Positions 14,503 through 23,930 of a stretch of 64,000 bases of DNA are shown one piece after another. Location of the stretch: assembly GCA_965220955.1 (NCBI GenBank), contig CBDCRK010000030.1:200217-264216 (forward strand), read 5' to 3'. Made by a program: the position numbers and the translations under genes. Source of the DNA: CBDCRK01 sp965220955. Lineage in GTDB: Bacteria > Desulfobacterota > Binatia > Bin18 > CBDCRK01. The notes beneath the pieces were generated by a model. That model saw only the letters and a list, made by a program, of their open reading frames with translations. It ran no database searches and was not told the DNA's origin. Each line of letters starts with the position of its first letter. Positions within the stretch are counted from its first letter, which is position 1.

Positions 14503-17500
14503 GTGCCGCGCATCTTCGACAATATTGACCAATCGCTTCTCCCGGCCTTGCAGGAAACGCTAGGCCTGTCGGAACGAGCAGACTTTTGCGTAGGCTACTT
14601 TAACCTGCGCGGTTGGAAAACAATCGACAAGTGGGTTGACCATTGGTCAGGAGGACCAGGACAGTGTTGCCGTTTGCTGGTTGGAATGCAAAGGCTCCCG
14701 CAAGACGATCTTAACGCTGCTCTCGGCGTATTGAGATCTCAAAATGGTATTGACAACCAGACGGCAATCCGCCTGAAGAAGAAGCTGGCAGAAGACTTCC
14801 GTGCGCAACTTATGGTTGGTGTTCCAACGAACGAGGATGAGGCTGGGCTCCGCCGCCTTGCCGTGCAGATCCGTTCCAAGAAGGTTGTGGTTAAGCTGTT
14901 TCTACGACATCCTCTGCACGCTAAGCTTTATCTGCTCTTCCGCCCTGACCCAATTAGTCCTACAGTTGGTTACCTTGGCAGCAGCAACCTCACCTTCTCT
15001 GGTCTTTCCCAACAAGGTGAACTGAACATCGATGTCCTTGACCAGGATGCCTGTCAGAAGCTTGCACAGTGGTTTGAAGACCGTTGGAACGATCACTGGT
15101 GCGTCGATATCTCGAACGAGTTACTCCAAATTATTGAGGAGAGCTGGGCACGAGAAGAAAGCCTCCCACCCTATTATGTCTACCTCAAGATAGCGTACCA
15201 CCTCTCGCAAGAGGCTCGGACCGGCCTCTCTGAGTTTCGGTTGCCTCGCGACTTTACCAAAAAACTCTTTGAGTTCCAGGGAGCCGCAGTGAAAATCGCA
15301 GCGCACCATCTCAATAAACGAGGAGGGGTACTCATTGGTGATGTGGTCGGACTGGGCAAGACTTTAATGGCCACTACGGTTGCTCGCATCTTCGAGGACG
15401 ACTACGATCTAGAAACGCTCATTATCTGCCCGAAAAACCTTGTGCCGATGTGGGAAGACTATCGTACCCAGTACCGGCTTCGGGCAAAGGTTCTCTCAAT
15501 AAGCCGAGCCATCGCCGAGTTGCCTCAGCTCCGGCGTTACCGGCTTGTCTTGATCGATGAGAGTCACAACTTGCGCAATCGCGAGGGGAGGCGATATCGG
15601 GCCATCCAGGAGTATATTCGCGAAAATGAGAGCAAAGTCATTCTGCTCTCAGCCACCCCGTACAACAAAACGTACATCGATTTATCGAATCAACTGCGGC
15701 TGTTTGTTTCTGAAGACGCCGATGTTGGGGTCCGCCCCGAAAACCTGCTGCGAGAACTTGGTGAAACCGAATTCATTCGTCGCCATCAATGTGCCGTTCG
15801 TTCGCTGGCGGCATTTGAGAAGAGCGAATACGCTGATGACTGGCGTGAGCTGATGCGCCTCTACTTGGTCCGCCGCACGCGCAGCTTCATCCAGGAGAAC
15901 TATGCCGATATCAATTCTCAGGCCGATATCAATTCTCAGAATGGACGAAAGTATCTGACGTTTACAGACGGCACACGATCCTACTTTCCTACGCGAGTGC
16001 CTAAAACTGTCAGGTTCAAGATCGACGAAAAAGACCCCACCGACCAGTATGCACTTCTCTATTCTGATCCTATTGTCAACACCATCAACAGGCTCACGCT
16101 GCCGCGCTACGGGTTGGGCAACTATGTGAAAGAGCGTCCACACGAGCCTCCAACTGCCACGGAAGCGAAAATCATTGCGGATCTTTCCCGGGCAGGGAAA
16201 CGATTAATGGGTTTCTGCCGTACCAACCTTTTTAAGCGGTTAGAGAGCAGTGGTCAGGCGTTCTTGCTATCCATCGAGCGACATATTCTGCGTAATGCTG
16301 TCTATTTGCATGCTATTGAAAATAACGAGCCGATCCCTATCGGAACTCAAGATGCTAGCCTATTGGACACCCGTTTTCACGACATCGACAGTAATCTTTT
16401 CGTGTCAGAAGACAATGAAAACGAAATAGGGAACCAGCAGCTCAACGGTCACCCGCGAACGGAAGAAGACTTCCATCAGCAGGCTGCTGGGGTGTACAAA
16501 GCTTACGCTGAACCGCTCAAAAGGCGGTTCAGCTGGTTACGTTCAGACCGATTCCAGCCACAACTCATTAAAGACCTTAAGGGGGACATCAGGGCGTTGC
16601 TGGGGGTACTAGAAAAGTGCGGCGACTGGAGACCGGAGCGTGACGCAAAGTTGGCAAAGCTCTGTGATCTGATTATGCAAAAGCACCCTCACAAGAAAAT
16701 TATCGTCTTCACCCAATTCGCTGATACTGTCCTCTACCTTATCGAACAGCTCCAGGGTCGCCTCAGTCGAGCCGCCGCCGTCACTGGAGACACAGAAAAC
16801 CCAACGAGGATCGCCTGGCGGTTCAGCCCTGAGAGCAACGAAAAGCGTGACCAAATTCCGCCTGACCAGGAACTTGACGTTCTCGTTACGACTGATGTGT
16901 TGAGCGAGGGCCAGAACCTGCAAGATGGGGCCATTATTGTCAACTACGACCTGCCATGGGCCATCATCCGCTTGATCCAGCGCGTCGGGCGTGTAGACCG
17001 CATCGGGCAAAAGGCTGAGGCAATCCTCTGCTACTCGTTTCTGCCAGCGGATGGAGTTGAACGTATCATTCGGCTGCGTACCCGAGTCCGCCAAAGGTTG
17101 CGCGAAAACGCCGAAGTAGTAGGGACAGACGAGGCATTCTTCGAGGATGACCAGAACGACCAGGCGGTCCGCGATCTATTCACTGAAAAGTCTGGCCTCC
17201 TTGACGGCGATGCTGACACCGAGGTTGACCTGGGCTCCTACGCCTACCAGATCTGGAAGAACGCTATCGACCGTGATCCGGCTCTGCAGAAGCTCATTCC
17301 GGATCTGCCTGATGTTGTTTACTCAACCAAACCACATCTGTCCGCCGAAGGGCAGCCCGAAGGGGTTCTCGCCTATGTTCGCACGGCTGAGGGGAATGAC
17401 GCGCTTGCCTGGCTCGATAAGAACGGCAACCCTGTCACAGAATCACAGTTCGCCATTCTCAGATCTGCTGTTTGCGAACCCAACACTCCAGCTCTGCCCC

Positions 17501-17886
17501 GACACAAAAATCACCATAACCTAGTGCATAAAGCCGTAGATGTTATTGCCGCTGAGGAAAAGACACTGGGCGGACAACTCGGACGGCCGTCTGGCGCGCG
17601 TTTCCGCACCTACGAACGGCTCAAACGCTACACAGAGTTGGTCAAGGGAACGCTCTTTGAATCACAAGAACTACTCAAGACCATTGACGAGATTTACCGT
17701 TACCCGCTGCGGCAATCGGCAATCGACACACTCAACCGTCAGCTCAAGAGTGGCATCGGCGATCAAACCCTGGCGGAGCTGGTGTGTGCGCTCCGTGTTG
17801 AAGATCGGCTGTGTCTCATGCATGAAGAGGCTGAGGCACAGGAGCCACGAATCATTTGCTCGCTGGGCTTGTCTCAGACATTCTAG
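14503..17886 (+). CDS. PLD-domain SNF2-like DNA helicase of a defence operon
   Basis: 1127 residues from GTG 14503, with GGAG six bases upstream. The N-terminal 240 residues hold one phospholipase-D-like site (HAKLYLLF near 139, then GSSNLTFSGL). Superfamily-2 motifs follow: GDVVGLGKT near 279, IDESHN near 351, SATPYNK near 384, and in the C-terminal lobe VLSEGQNLQ and QRVGRVDRIGQ near 826. The PLD-plus-SNF2 layout is known from DISARM-like and other anti-phage systems. It lies 8 bases before a PglX/Eco57I-like methylase, with an AAA ATPase next. Role inferred: ATP-driven DNA translocase or nuclease of a modification-linked defence system. It carries an 18-base tandem duplication at 15904 and a 10-bp hairpin at 16507. 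Confidence 0.9.
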   Translation: MPRIFDNIDQSLLPALQETLGLSERADFCVGYFNLRGWKTIDKWVDHWSGGPGQCCRLLVGMQRLPQDDLNAALGVLRSQNGIDNQTAIRLKKKLAEDFRAQLMVGVPTNEDEAGLRRLAVQIRSKKVVVKLFLRHPLHAKLYLLFRPDPISPTVGYLGSSNLTFSGLSQQGELNIDVLDQDACQKLAQWFEDRWNDHWCVDISNELLQIIEESWAREESLPPYYVYLKIAYHLSQEARTGLSEFRLPRDFTKKLFEFQGAAVKIAAHHLNKRGGVLIGDVVGLGKTLMATTVARIFEDDYDLETLIICPKNLVPMWEDYRTQYRLRAKVLSISRAIAELPQLRRYRLVLIDESHNLRNREGRRYRAIQEYIRENESKVILLSATPYNKTYIDLSNQLRLFVSEDADVGVRPENLLRELGETEFIRRHQCAVRSLAAFEKSEYADDWRELMRLYLVRRTRSFIQENYADINSQADINSQNGRKYLTFTDGTRSYFPTRVPKTVRFKIDEKDPTDQYALLYSDPIVNTINRLTLPRYGLGNYVKERPHEPPTATEAKIIADLSRAGKRLMGFCRTNLFKRLESSGQAFLLSIERHILRNAVYLHAIENNEPIPIGTQDASLLDTRFHDIDSNLFVSEDNENEIGNQQLNGHPRTEEDFHQQAAGVYKAYAEPLKRRFSWLRSDRFQPQLIKDLKGDIRALLGVLEKCGDWRPERDAKLAKLCDLIMQKHPHKKIIVFTQFADTVLYLIEQLQGRLSRAAAVTGDTENPTRIAWRFSPESNEKRDQIPPDQELDVLVTTDVLSEGQNLQDGAIIVNYDLPWAIIRLIQRVGRVDRIGQKAEAILCYSFLPADGVERIIRLRTRVRQRLRENAEVVGTDEAFFEDDQNDQAVRDLFTEKSGLLDGDADTEVDLGSYAYQIWKNAIDRDPALQKLIPDLPDVVYSTKPHLSAEGQPEGVLAYVRTAEGNDALAWLDKNGNPVTESQFAILRSAVCEPNTPALPRHKNHHNLVHKAVDVIAAEEKTLGGQLGRPSGARFRTYERLKRYTELVKGTLFESQELLKTIDEIYRYPLRQSAIDTLNRQLKSGIGDQTLAELVCALRVEDRLCLMHEEAEAQEPRIICSLGLSQTF
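15904..15939 (+). repeat. Exact 18-bp tandem duplication inside the helicase gene
   Basis: GCCGATATCAATTCTCAG occurs twice in direct succession, in frame, and encodes ADINSQ-ADINSQ in the linker between the two helicase lobes. It looks like a recent replication-slippage event. Confidence 0.95.
16507..16533. repeat. Perfect 10-bp hairpin within the helicase coding sequence
   Basis: GCTGAACCGC (16507-16516), loop TCAAAAG, GCGGTTCAGC (16524-16533). The 27-base element encodes part of AEPLKRRFSW and is in frame. Confidence 0.85.
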
Positions 17887-17894
17887 AAACCGAA

Positions 17895-20800
17895 ATGGCA
17901 ATACTCAATATCCCGCGAACACGCGACCTCCTGCAGACGTTCGATTTCTCGACCTTATTTATCGAGGAGCTCGGCTGGTCACGCCCGGCAACCCGTAGGG
18001 CGGTGACTTGGGAATGGAACGGCACTGATTATGAGCGCCGCCAGATTGCCGAACTCTCCGGTGTGGTGGTGTTCGAGATTACTGCACACGCTGGGAGTAT
18101 CCCAGACGCCAAGGCTCGTGCAGCCATCCATAAAGAAATTGTCAAGCTGCATCATGAGAACTTGTTGGTGTTCTTAGACAAAGAGCGTAGGCAGAGTCTC
18201 TGGTACTGGGTCAAGCGTGAAGGAGGGAAGAGTTATCCGCGTGAGCACCTCTATGTACAGGGACAGCCGGGCGATCTTTTTCTGAGCAAGCTCGGCGCTA
18301 TAGTGGTTGACCTCAGTGACTTCGACGAGACCGGCACTGTACCGGTAGTGGAGGTTGCCAGCCGCCTCAAAAAAGCCCTGGATGTCGAGAAAGTCACGAA
18401 GAAATTTTACCGAGAGTTCTACGACCAACACCTCGCTTTTCTGGAGCTGATCCAGGGAATAGATGACGAGCGGCAACGCCGTTGGTACGCTTCAGTGTTA
18501 CTCAACCGGTTGATGTTCATCTATTTCCTGCAGCGCAAATACTTTCTTGACAACGGGAACGGCAACTATCTGCAAGACAAGCTGGCCGAGAGTCAGAGCA
18601 CGCTCGGAAAGGATAAGTTTTTTAGCGAGTTTCTAAAAGCATTATTCTTTGAAGGGTTTGCTAAACCGGAGGAGCAGCGCAGCCAAGAGGCACGCCGGCT
18701 CTTAGGAAATATCCGTTACCTGAATGGTGGCCTGTTCTTGCCACATCAGGTCGAGGCAGCCAATCTCAACATCCACGTACCGGATCGGGCCTTTGAGAAT
18801 TTGTTCGATCTGTTTGGGCGTTATTCCTGGAATCTCAACGATACACCGGGTGGTGAAGACAACGAAATCAATCCTGACGTCCTCGGCTACATTTTCGAAA
18901 AGTACATCAACCAGAAGGCATATGGTGCCTACTATACGCGACCGGAAATTACCGAATATCTTTGCGAGCAAACCATCTTCAAACTCGTCCTCGAAAAGAT
19001 CAGCTCACCCGAGGTGGCAGGTCTGCTGCCAGCTCAGAGTTTCGATTCGATCGCCGAATTGTTGCTCAATCTAGACGCCCCCCTCTGCAAACAATTGTTG
19101 ATGAAAATCCTACCCAACCTCTCACTGCTCGATCCGGCCTGCGGCTCCGCCGCTTTCCTGGTTGCCGCCATGCGTACCCTAATCAGTCTCTATTCGGCGA
19201 TCATAGGGAAGATCGAGTTTTTGCATGATCGTACGCTGACGGAATGGCTCCGCAAAGTGCGGAAAGAACACTCCTCGCTTGCCTATTTCATCAAGAAGCG
19301 GATCATTACCGATAACCTCTTTGGTGTGGACATTATGGAAGAGGCTGCAGAGATTGCCAAACTCCGCCTCTTTCTCGCCCTGGTTGCATCAGCCCAGACG
19401 GTCGAGCAGCTAGAGCCGCTGCCCAACATCGACTTCAACATCCTGGTCGGCAATTCGCTTATTGGTCTGATGCGTATCAAGAACGAAGACTTTGACCAAT
19501 ATCACGCCCAGGATAATCTCTTCCGCAGAAGCTATCGTGAAGTGTTGGCCGAGAAGAACCAATTAATAAATACCTATCGCCATACAGCAACATATGCGGA
19601 AGATCTCCGTGCATTGCGTGATAACATTGAGCAAAAAAAGAAGGACGCCCTCGAAACCCTGGATGAGATCCTACTGGACGAGTTCAGCAAAAATCTGAAG
19701 ATCAAGTTTGCACAAGCCACTTGGGACGACGAGAAAAAGAAACTGGGGAAACCGAAGAAACGAAACCTCAACCTTACAGACATCCGTGCCCTCCAGCCGT
19801 TTCATTGGGGCTACGAGTTTGACGAAATTCTCAACAAGAATGGCGGCTTTGATGCCATCATTACCAACCCACCGTGGGAGATCTTCAAACCCAATTCAAA
19901 AGAGTTCTTCGAAGATCATTCTGACCTTGTCACCAAGAAGAAGATGACGGTCCACGAGTTTGAAAAGGAGCAAGCACAGCTCCTAAAAAATCCTGAAATA
20001 AGCAAAGCCTGGTTCGAATATCAAAGCCGTTTTCCCCATAGGAATATCTATTTCCGCACGGTACCACAGTATAAAAACCAGATCGCTGTAGTCAATGGTA
20101 AGAGACAAACTACTGATCTCAACCTTTACAAACTGTTTATTGAACAGTGCTTCAATCTACTATGTTCTGGCGGTCACTGTGGCATTGTCATTCCAAGCGG
20201 AATCTATACCGACTTGGGTGCGAAACAGTTGCGCGAGTTACTCTTCAATCAAACCGAAGTCACTAGCCTATTTTGTTTCGAGAACCGTAGGGAAGTTTTC
20301 GAAGGAATCCATCGCAGCTTCAAATTTGTGGTGTTAACGTTCGAGAAAGGAAGAAAAACAAAATCTTTTCCTGCTGCTTTCATGCGTCATGATGTTAAGG
20401 AATTAGCACGTTTCCCTAACCAAGGAGCATTGCACTTACCAGTTGACCTTATTCATCGTCTCTCACCAGATTCGCTCTCGATCATGGAATTTAAGGATGA
20501 GATTGATGTCCGCATAGCGGAGAAAATGCTCTGCTTTCCTCTTTTAGGCAGCGAAATCGAAGGTAAGTGGAACTTCGTGTTGAAACGCGAATTTCACATG
20601 ACCGATGATGCTCCTTTATTTAAGACTCAGCCAGGACCAAAATGTTTGCCTCTATATGAAGGAAAAATGATTCACCAGTTTGACCATCTCTTCAGCGAGC
20701 CGCGTTACTGGGTGGACGAGAAGGAGGGACGGGCATCCTTGTTAGGGCGTGAACAAGACACAGGACAAAAGTTGGATTACCAGCGCTATCGTCTCGGTTT

Positions 20801-21326
20801 TCGTGATGTGGCCAGCAACACGAACGAGCGCACAATGATCGCAACAGTGTTACCACTGAACGTCTTTGCAGGAAATACCGTAACTTTATCTAGTTCTCTT
20901 TCTGCACAAGCACTTTTGTTCGCTATAGCTCTCCTGAACAGTTTTCCACTTGATTTCATAATTCGGCAAAAGGTGACAGCTCACTGCAACATGTTCTATG
21001 TCTACCAACTCCCTATTCCGCGACTGACCGATCAAGATCCTGTCTTTGCGCCGATCGTAGGCTATGCTGCCAAGTTGGTCTGCACCACACCTGAATTTGA
21101 CGACCTTGCACGAGAGGTTGGCCTTGCCAGTCACAAGAACGGTGTCACTGATTCTACGGAACGAGCGAAGCTGCGTGCTGAGCTAGATGGTCTCATTGCC
21201 CATCTCTATGGGCTGACTGAGGAGGAGTTTGCCCACCTTCTTACTACCTTTCCCCTCGTTCCAGAGCCGGTGAAGGTCGCCGCGCAGAATGCCTACCGAG
21301 ACGTTGAACGGGGACTCATCAGGTGA
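17895..21326 (+). CDS. Eco57I/PglX-like adenine-specific DNA methyltransferase (possible type IIG)
   Basis: 1143 residues from ATG 17895, eight bases after the helicase stop; a start at 17856 would overlap the helicase and is less likely. The AdoMet site LDPACGSAAFLVAAM is near residue 411 and the catalytic ITNPPWEIF near 655, the order of gamma-class N6-adenine methylases. A C-terminal target-recognition region includes LPLYEGKMIHQFDHLF. The N-terminal 300 residues (VVVFEI..., KVTKKFYREFYDQHLAF) may hold a nuclease or helical adaptor domain, as in BREX PglX, DISARM DrmMI and type IIG enzymes. PglZ and BrxC are absent here, so it is not BREX. It probably marks host DNA for the helicase system. 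Confidence 0.9.
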   Translation: MAILNIPRTRDLLQTFDFSTLFIEELGWSRPATRRAVTWEWNGTDYERRQIAELSGVVVFEITAHAGSIPDAKARAAIHKEIVKLHHENLLVFLDKERRQSLWYWVKREGGKSYPREHLYVQGQPGDLFLSKLGAIVVDLSDFDETGTVPVVEVASRLKKALDVEKVTKKFYREFYDQHLAFLELIQGIDDERQRRWYASVLLNRLMFIYFLQRKYFLDNGNGNYLQDKLAESQSTLGKDKFFSEFLKALFFEGFAKPEEQRSQEARRLLGNIRYLNGGLFLPHQVEAANLNIHVPDRAFENLFDLFGRYSWNLNDTPGGEDNEINPDVLGYIFEKYINQKAYGAYYTRPEITEYLCEQTIFKLVLEKISSPEVAGLLPAQSFDSIAELLLNLDAPLCKQLLMKILPNLSLLDPACGSAAFLVAAMRTLISLYSAIIGKIEFLHDRTLTEWLRKVRKEHSSLAYFIKKRIITDNLFGVDIMEEAAEIAKLRLFLALVASAQTVEQLEPLPNIDFNILVGNSLIGLMRIKNEDFDQYHAQDNLFRRSYREVLAEKNQLINTYRHTATYAEDLRALRDNIEQKKKDALETLDEILLDEFSKNLKIKFAQATWDDEKKKLGKPKKRNLNLTDIRALQPFHWGYEFDEILNKNGGFDAIITNPPWEIFKPNSKEFFEDHSDLVTKKKMTVHEFEKEQAQLLKNPEISKAWFEYQSRFPHRNIYFRTVPQYKNQIAVVNGKRQTTDLNLYKLFIEQCFNLLCSGGHCGIVIPSGIYTDLGAKQLRELLFNQTEVTSLFCFENRREVFEGIHRSFKFVVLTFEKGRKTKSFPAAFMRHDVKELARFPNQGALHLPVDLIHRLSPDSLSIMEFKDEIDVRIAEKMLCFPLLGSEIEGKWNFVLKREFHMTDDAPLFKTQPGPKCLPLYEGKMIHQFDHLFSEPRYWVDEKEGRASLLGREQDTGQKLDYQRYRLGFRDVASNTNERTMIATVLPLNVFAGNTVTLSSSLSAQALLFAIALLNSFPLDFIIRQKVTAHCNMFYVYQLPIPRLTDQDPVFAPIVGYAAKLVCTTPEFDDLAREVGLASHKNGVTDSTERAKLRAELDGLIAHLYGLTEEEFAHLLTTFPLVPEPVKVAAQNAYRDVERGLIR

Positions 21327-22483
21327 AAGCTTCCGCTCTTCGGTCTTTGAGGCTGAGAAACTTCAAAGCTGTACGGGATAGCGGCATCATCCGGTTCACG
21401 CCTCTCACTGTCTTTATTGGCAACAATGGCTCAGGCAAGAGTAGCATCGTCGAAGGACTCGAAACCTTCCAGACAATTGTAGATCAGGGCTTAGATGAGG
21501 CAATGCAACGGTGGCGGGGATTGGAACACGTCTGGCACCAAGGAATCCCACACAAATTACAAGAAGCCAAAGTAGAACGCCCCTGTTACACCAACCCGAT
21601 CAGCTTTGATCTGCAAGGCCGAACCAAGGACAAGCTTTTCAGGGCCACCATGCAGATCAATATGGGGCCTGGAGGGAATGAAATTTTTGTTCAATATGAA
21701 CGGCTTGGTATAAAAAACCAGTCTGAGATCACCCGAGACGCGACAGGAGCAGTGTACTCTCGGCAGAGGGATGAATCCCTCCGCCAACCCTCCATCCCTG
21801 ATGGAGAATCAATACTCGAGAGGCATTTGGATGGGTTCATTTCAGGGTGGCAATTTGTTTCGTTGATCGCCCAGACAATGGGCTTACCAGTGCCGCAGAA
21901 GCGCACGGGCGGGCCAACCCGCCTAGCAAAAGACGGTTCCAACATTGCCGAGTATCTGCTGAACATTCGCAAGCTCAACCAAAGTGCCTTTGACGGCATT
22001 GTCGAAACTCTTCAATATGTCCTTCCTTACGCTCGCGATTTGCAGCCAGCACTCACTTCGGAACTGGAGCGTACAGTCTACCTGCAAATGGCCGAAGGCA
22101 ACTTCAAAGTGCCAGGCTGGCTGCTGTCCACCGGAACGCTGCGCATTGTGGCTCTCCTGGCCCTGCTACGGCATCCTATGCCACCACCGTTGATCATCAT
22201 AGAAGAGGTTGAGAATGGCCTTGACCCTCGGACAATTCACCTGCTTGTAGACGAGATCCGAAATGCTGTTGAATCTGGTCTTACCCAGGTTATTCTTACG
22301 ACCCATTCGCCGTACCTGCTCGATCTCCTAGACTTGTCCCATATTGTGTTGGCAGACCGGGTGAACGGTGAGCCGGTATTCACCCGTCCGGCAGATCAGG
22401 AATCGCTTCAAGAATGGACCAAGAACTTTGGTCCAGGTCGACTCTACACCATGGATCTGCTGGGCAGGAAAACCGGGGTATGA
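21323..22483 (+). CDS. AAA ATPase (AAA_21/OLD-like) of the defence operon
   Basis: 386 residues. GTG 21323 overlaps the methylase stop (GTGA), so translation is coupled. Walker A is GNNGSGKSSIVEGLE near residue 33, the ABC-type signature region lies around PGWLLSTGTLRIVALLAL, Walker B is PPLIIIEEVENGLDP near 288, and the switch His is in TTHSPYLLDLL near 326. This is an SMC/ABC-like ATPase as in OLD and many anti-phage modules, without a visible TOPRIM domain. Together with helicase and methylase it gives a helicase-methylase-ATPase set, which recalls the 'Hma' candidate defence type as I remember it. Confidence 0.9.
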   Translation: MKASALRSLRLRNFKAVRDSGIIRFTPLTVFIGNNGSGKSSIVEGLETFQTIVDQGLDEAMQRWRGLEHVWHQGIPHKLQEAKVERPCYTNPISFDLQGRTKDKLFRATMQINMGPGGNEIFVQYERLGIKNQSEITRDATGAVYSRQRDESLRQPSIPDGESILERHLDGFISGWQFVSLIAQTMGLPVPQKRTGGPTRLAKDGSNIAEYLLNIRKLNQSAFDGIVETLQYVLPYARDLQPALTSELERTVYLQMAEGNFKVPGWLLSTGTLRIVALLALLRHPMPPPLIIIEEVENGLDPRTIHLLVDEIRNAVESGLTQVILTTHSPYLLDLLDLSHIVLADRVNGEPVFTRPADQESLQEWTKNFGPGRLYTMDLLGRKTGV

Positions 22484-22486
22484 AGA

Positions 22487-22649
22487 TCGGGATGATCTTC
22501 ACCAACTATTTCAACAGTACTCTGGCCGTCCCTATGTCGATAGGATTCATGCAAGGAGGATTGTTGAAGCATTGCCGGACTTGACCAGGCTTAGGCGCTG
22601 CCCTACCTTTGTTCGCTTTGCGGTCAAAGTGACGGGAAAGGAGCCATAA
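22487..22649 (+). pseudogene. C-terminal remnant of an ATPase partner gene (DUF4276-like?)
   Basis: In the frame that overlaps the end of the ATPase gene, YEDRDDLHQLFQQYSG, RIHARRIVEALPDLTRL and CPTFVRFAVKV read as ordinary folded protein, ending at TAA 22647-22649. There is no start: upstream the frame is antagonistic to the ATPase. The pattern recalls the C-terminus of DUF4276/TOPRIM-like partners often placed after such ATPases; this match is from memory and weak. Confidence 0.35.
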
Positions 22650-22650
22650 G

Positions 22651-22773
22651 GTCGATTATATCCGGCTATATGTCTCGATGACAAACACAGAATGCCGCGA
22701 GGCGCTAGGCATTGAGGAGCACCAGACCTACTACTTACTCAAGAAGCTCTGCAATGCTGGACAGCCTGGATAA
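22651..22773 (+). pseudogene. C-terminal winged-helix remnant (AlbA/RecG-like regulator tail)
   Basis: The frame VDYIRLYVSMTNTECREALG followed by IEEHQTYYLLKKLCNAGQPG ends at TAA 22771. TNxECRELLGI-x-RxQxYRLLKKL is the winged-helix tail seen in ATP-binding transcriptional regulators with an AlbA domain. Only this last 40 residues remain, so the gene is a fragment. Confidence 0.45.
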
Positions 22774-22842
22774 CATTCTGGATATCGCTGAAATCCCAAT
22801 AAAAAGGCATCATTAAGACATCATTAAGATAAGGAGAGCTCG

Positions 22843-23586
22843 ATGGCAAACCAACAACAGGGACAGGCTCTGGTGACCGGAGCAATCGGTGGCTTAGGCA
22901 CAGCCATGGTCCAGCGGCTGCTGGAAGAGGGATACACCCTCATTGCCTGTGATCGACTAGAAAACCAGGCTGGGGAGTGGTTACAACAGTTGCCAGCCGC
23001 CCACCGTGACCGGGTGAGCTTTTACCCGCTTGACGTTACAAAAGAGGACCAGGTAAACGCCCTGGCCGATACGCTCCGGGGCAAGGGCGTGCAGGTAGCC
23101 TACCTGGTAAACAATGCCGGCATTTTTGGTGCTGGCACGGAGTCGCGAGTATGGGAAAGGACCTTACGAGTGAACACTTATGGAACGTTTTATTTGACGC
23201 GAGCGTTTAGCCAGGCCATGAAAGAGCGGGGCTTTGGGCGGATTGTCAATCTTGCTTCGCTCTCCGCCTACCAGGCCCCTGGAGAGCAAGGCCCCTATGC
23301 GGCAGCCAAAGCAGCTATTACCGGGTATACCCGCTCAGTTGCGCTCGACCTTGCTCGCTATGGTGTGACCGTCAATGCCATTGCTCCGGGGTTGATCTTA
23401 CACGAGGGCTTGAAGGTCGTATTCTCCGATGAGGAGCTTGAGCGTATGGCCCGCGGTATACCTGCCGGACGGCCAGGGAAACCGCGGGAGATTGCGGCAA
23501 CGGTGTCCTTCTTATTCTCTGAGGATGCGGCCTACATCACGGGGCAGACCATTCACGTCAACGGTGGCATGTATTTGCCGGGGTAA
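22843..23586 (+). CDS. Short-chain dehydrogenase/reductase (SDR, FabG-like)
   Basis: 247 residues from ATG 22843 behind AAGGAGAGCTCG. The cofactor motif is TGAIGGLGTAM, the NNAG motif VNNAGIFGAG, and the catalytic Ser-Tyr-Lys appear in NLASLSAYQAPG and YAAAKAAITGYTRS. The C-terminal ITGQTIHVNGGMYLPG is standard. It reduces or oxidises a keto/hydroxy group with NAD(P)H; the substrate is unknown. An 11-base direct repeat (CATCATTAAGA twice) lies just before the ribosome site. Confidence 0.92.
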   Translation: MANQQQGQALVTGAIGGLGTAMVQRLLEEGYTLIACDRLENQAGEWLQQLPAAHRDRVSFYPLDVTKEDQVNALADTLRGKGVQVAYLVNNAGIFGAGTESRVWERTLRVNTYGTFYLTRAFSQAMKERGFGRIVNLASLSAYQAPGEQGPYAAAKAAITGYTRSVALDLARYGVTVNAIAPGLILHEGLKVVFSDEELERMARGIPAGRPGKPREIAATVSFLFSEDAAYITGQTIHVNGGMYLPG

Positions 23587-23930
23587 CTAACTAGGTAACT
23601 AACTCTAGGATCGGCAAGGATCGACAGGTCGGATAGCAGATTCATTAATAACACGCCTTCTTGCCTTTGGTCTCATCAATAGACTATAAATGACCGAACG
23701 TTCTCACCGGCTGGATCTGGGGGCACTGTCTAGGGTCCTTACCACTTATCACAGTAAGAGTGGGCCGGGTGTCACGTATGGAGCCCACAAGCCGAAGAAA
23801 GGGTAACTCCTCTATGAAACTCTCTCTCTTCTATAAAGCGAGGTAAATAATCCAATTAGAAACTAACACGTAAGGCGTTATTCATTCCTAAGCCCGGGAA
23901 AACGGTCTTGCAGAATTGAGGAGGTCTATC
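23587..23930. other. Intergenic spacer without a recognisable gene
   Basis: 344 bases between the SDR and the amidohydrolase. It begins with a TAACTAACT repeat (23585-23604). No open frame of note and no T-run terminator were seen. GAGGAGG at 23918-23924 is the ribosome site of the amidohydrolase. Confidence 0.5.

Noticed and set aside
17856..17894. Methylase start at 17856 inside the helicase gene
   Set aside because: The ATG at 17895 begins the family-like sequence and avoids a 31-base overlap.
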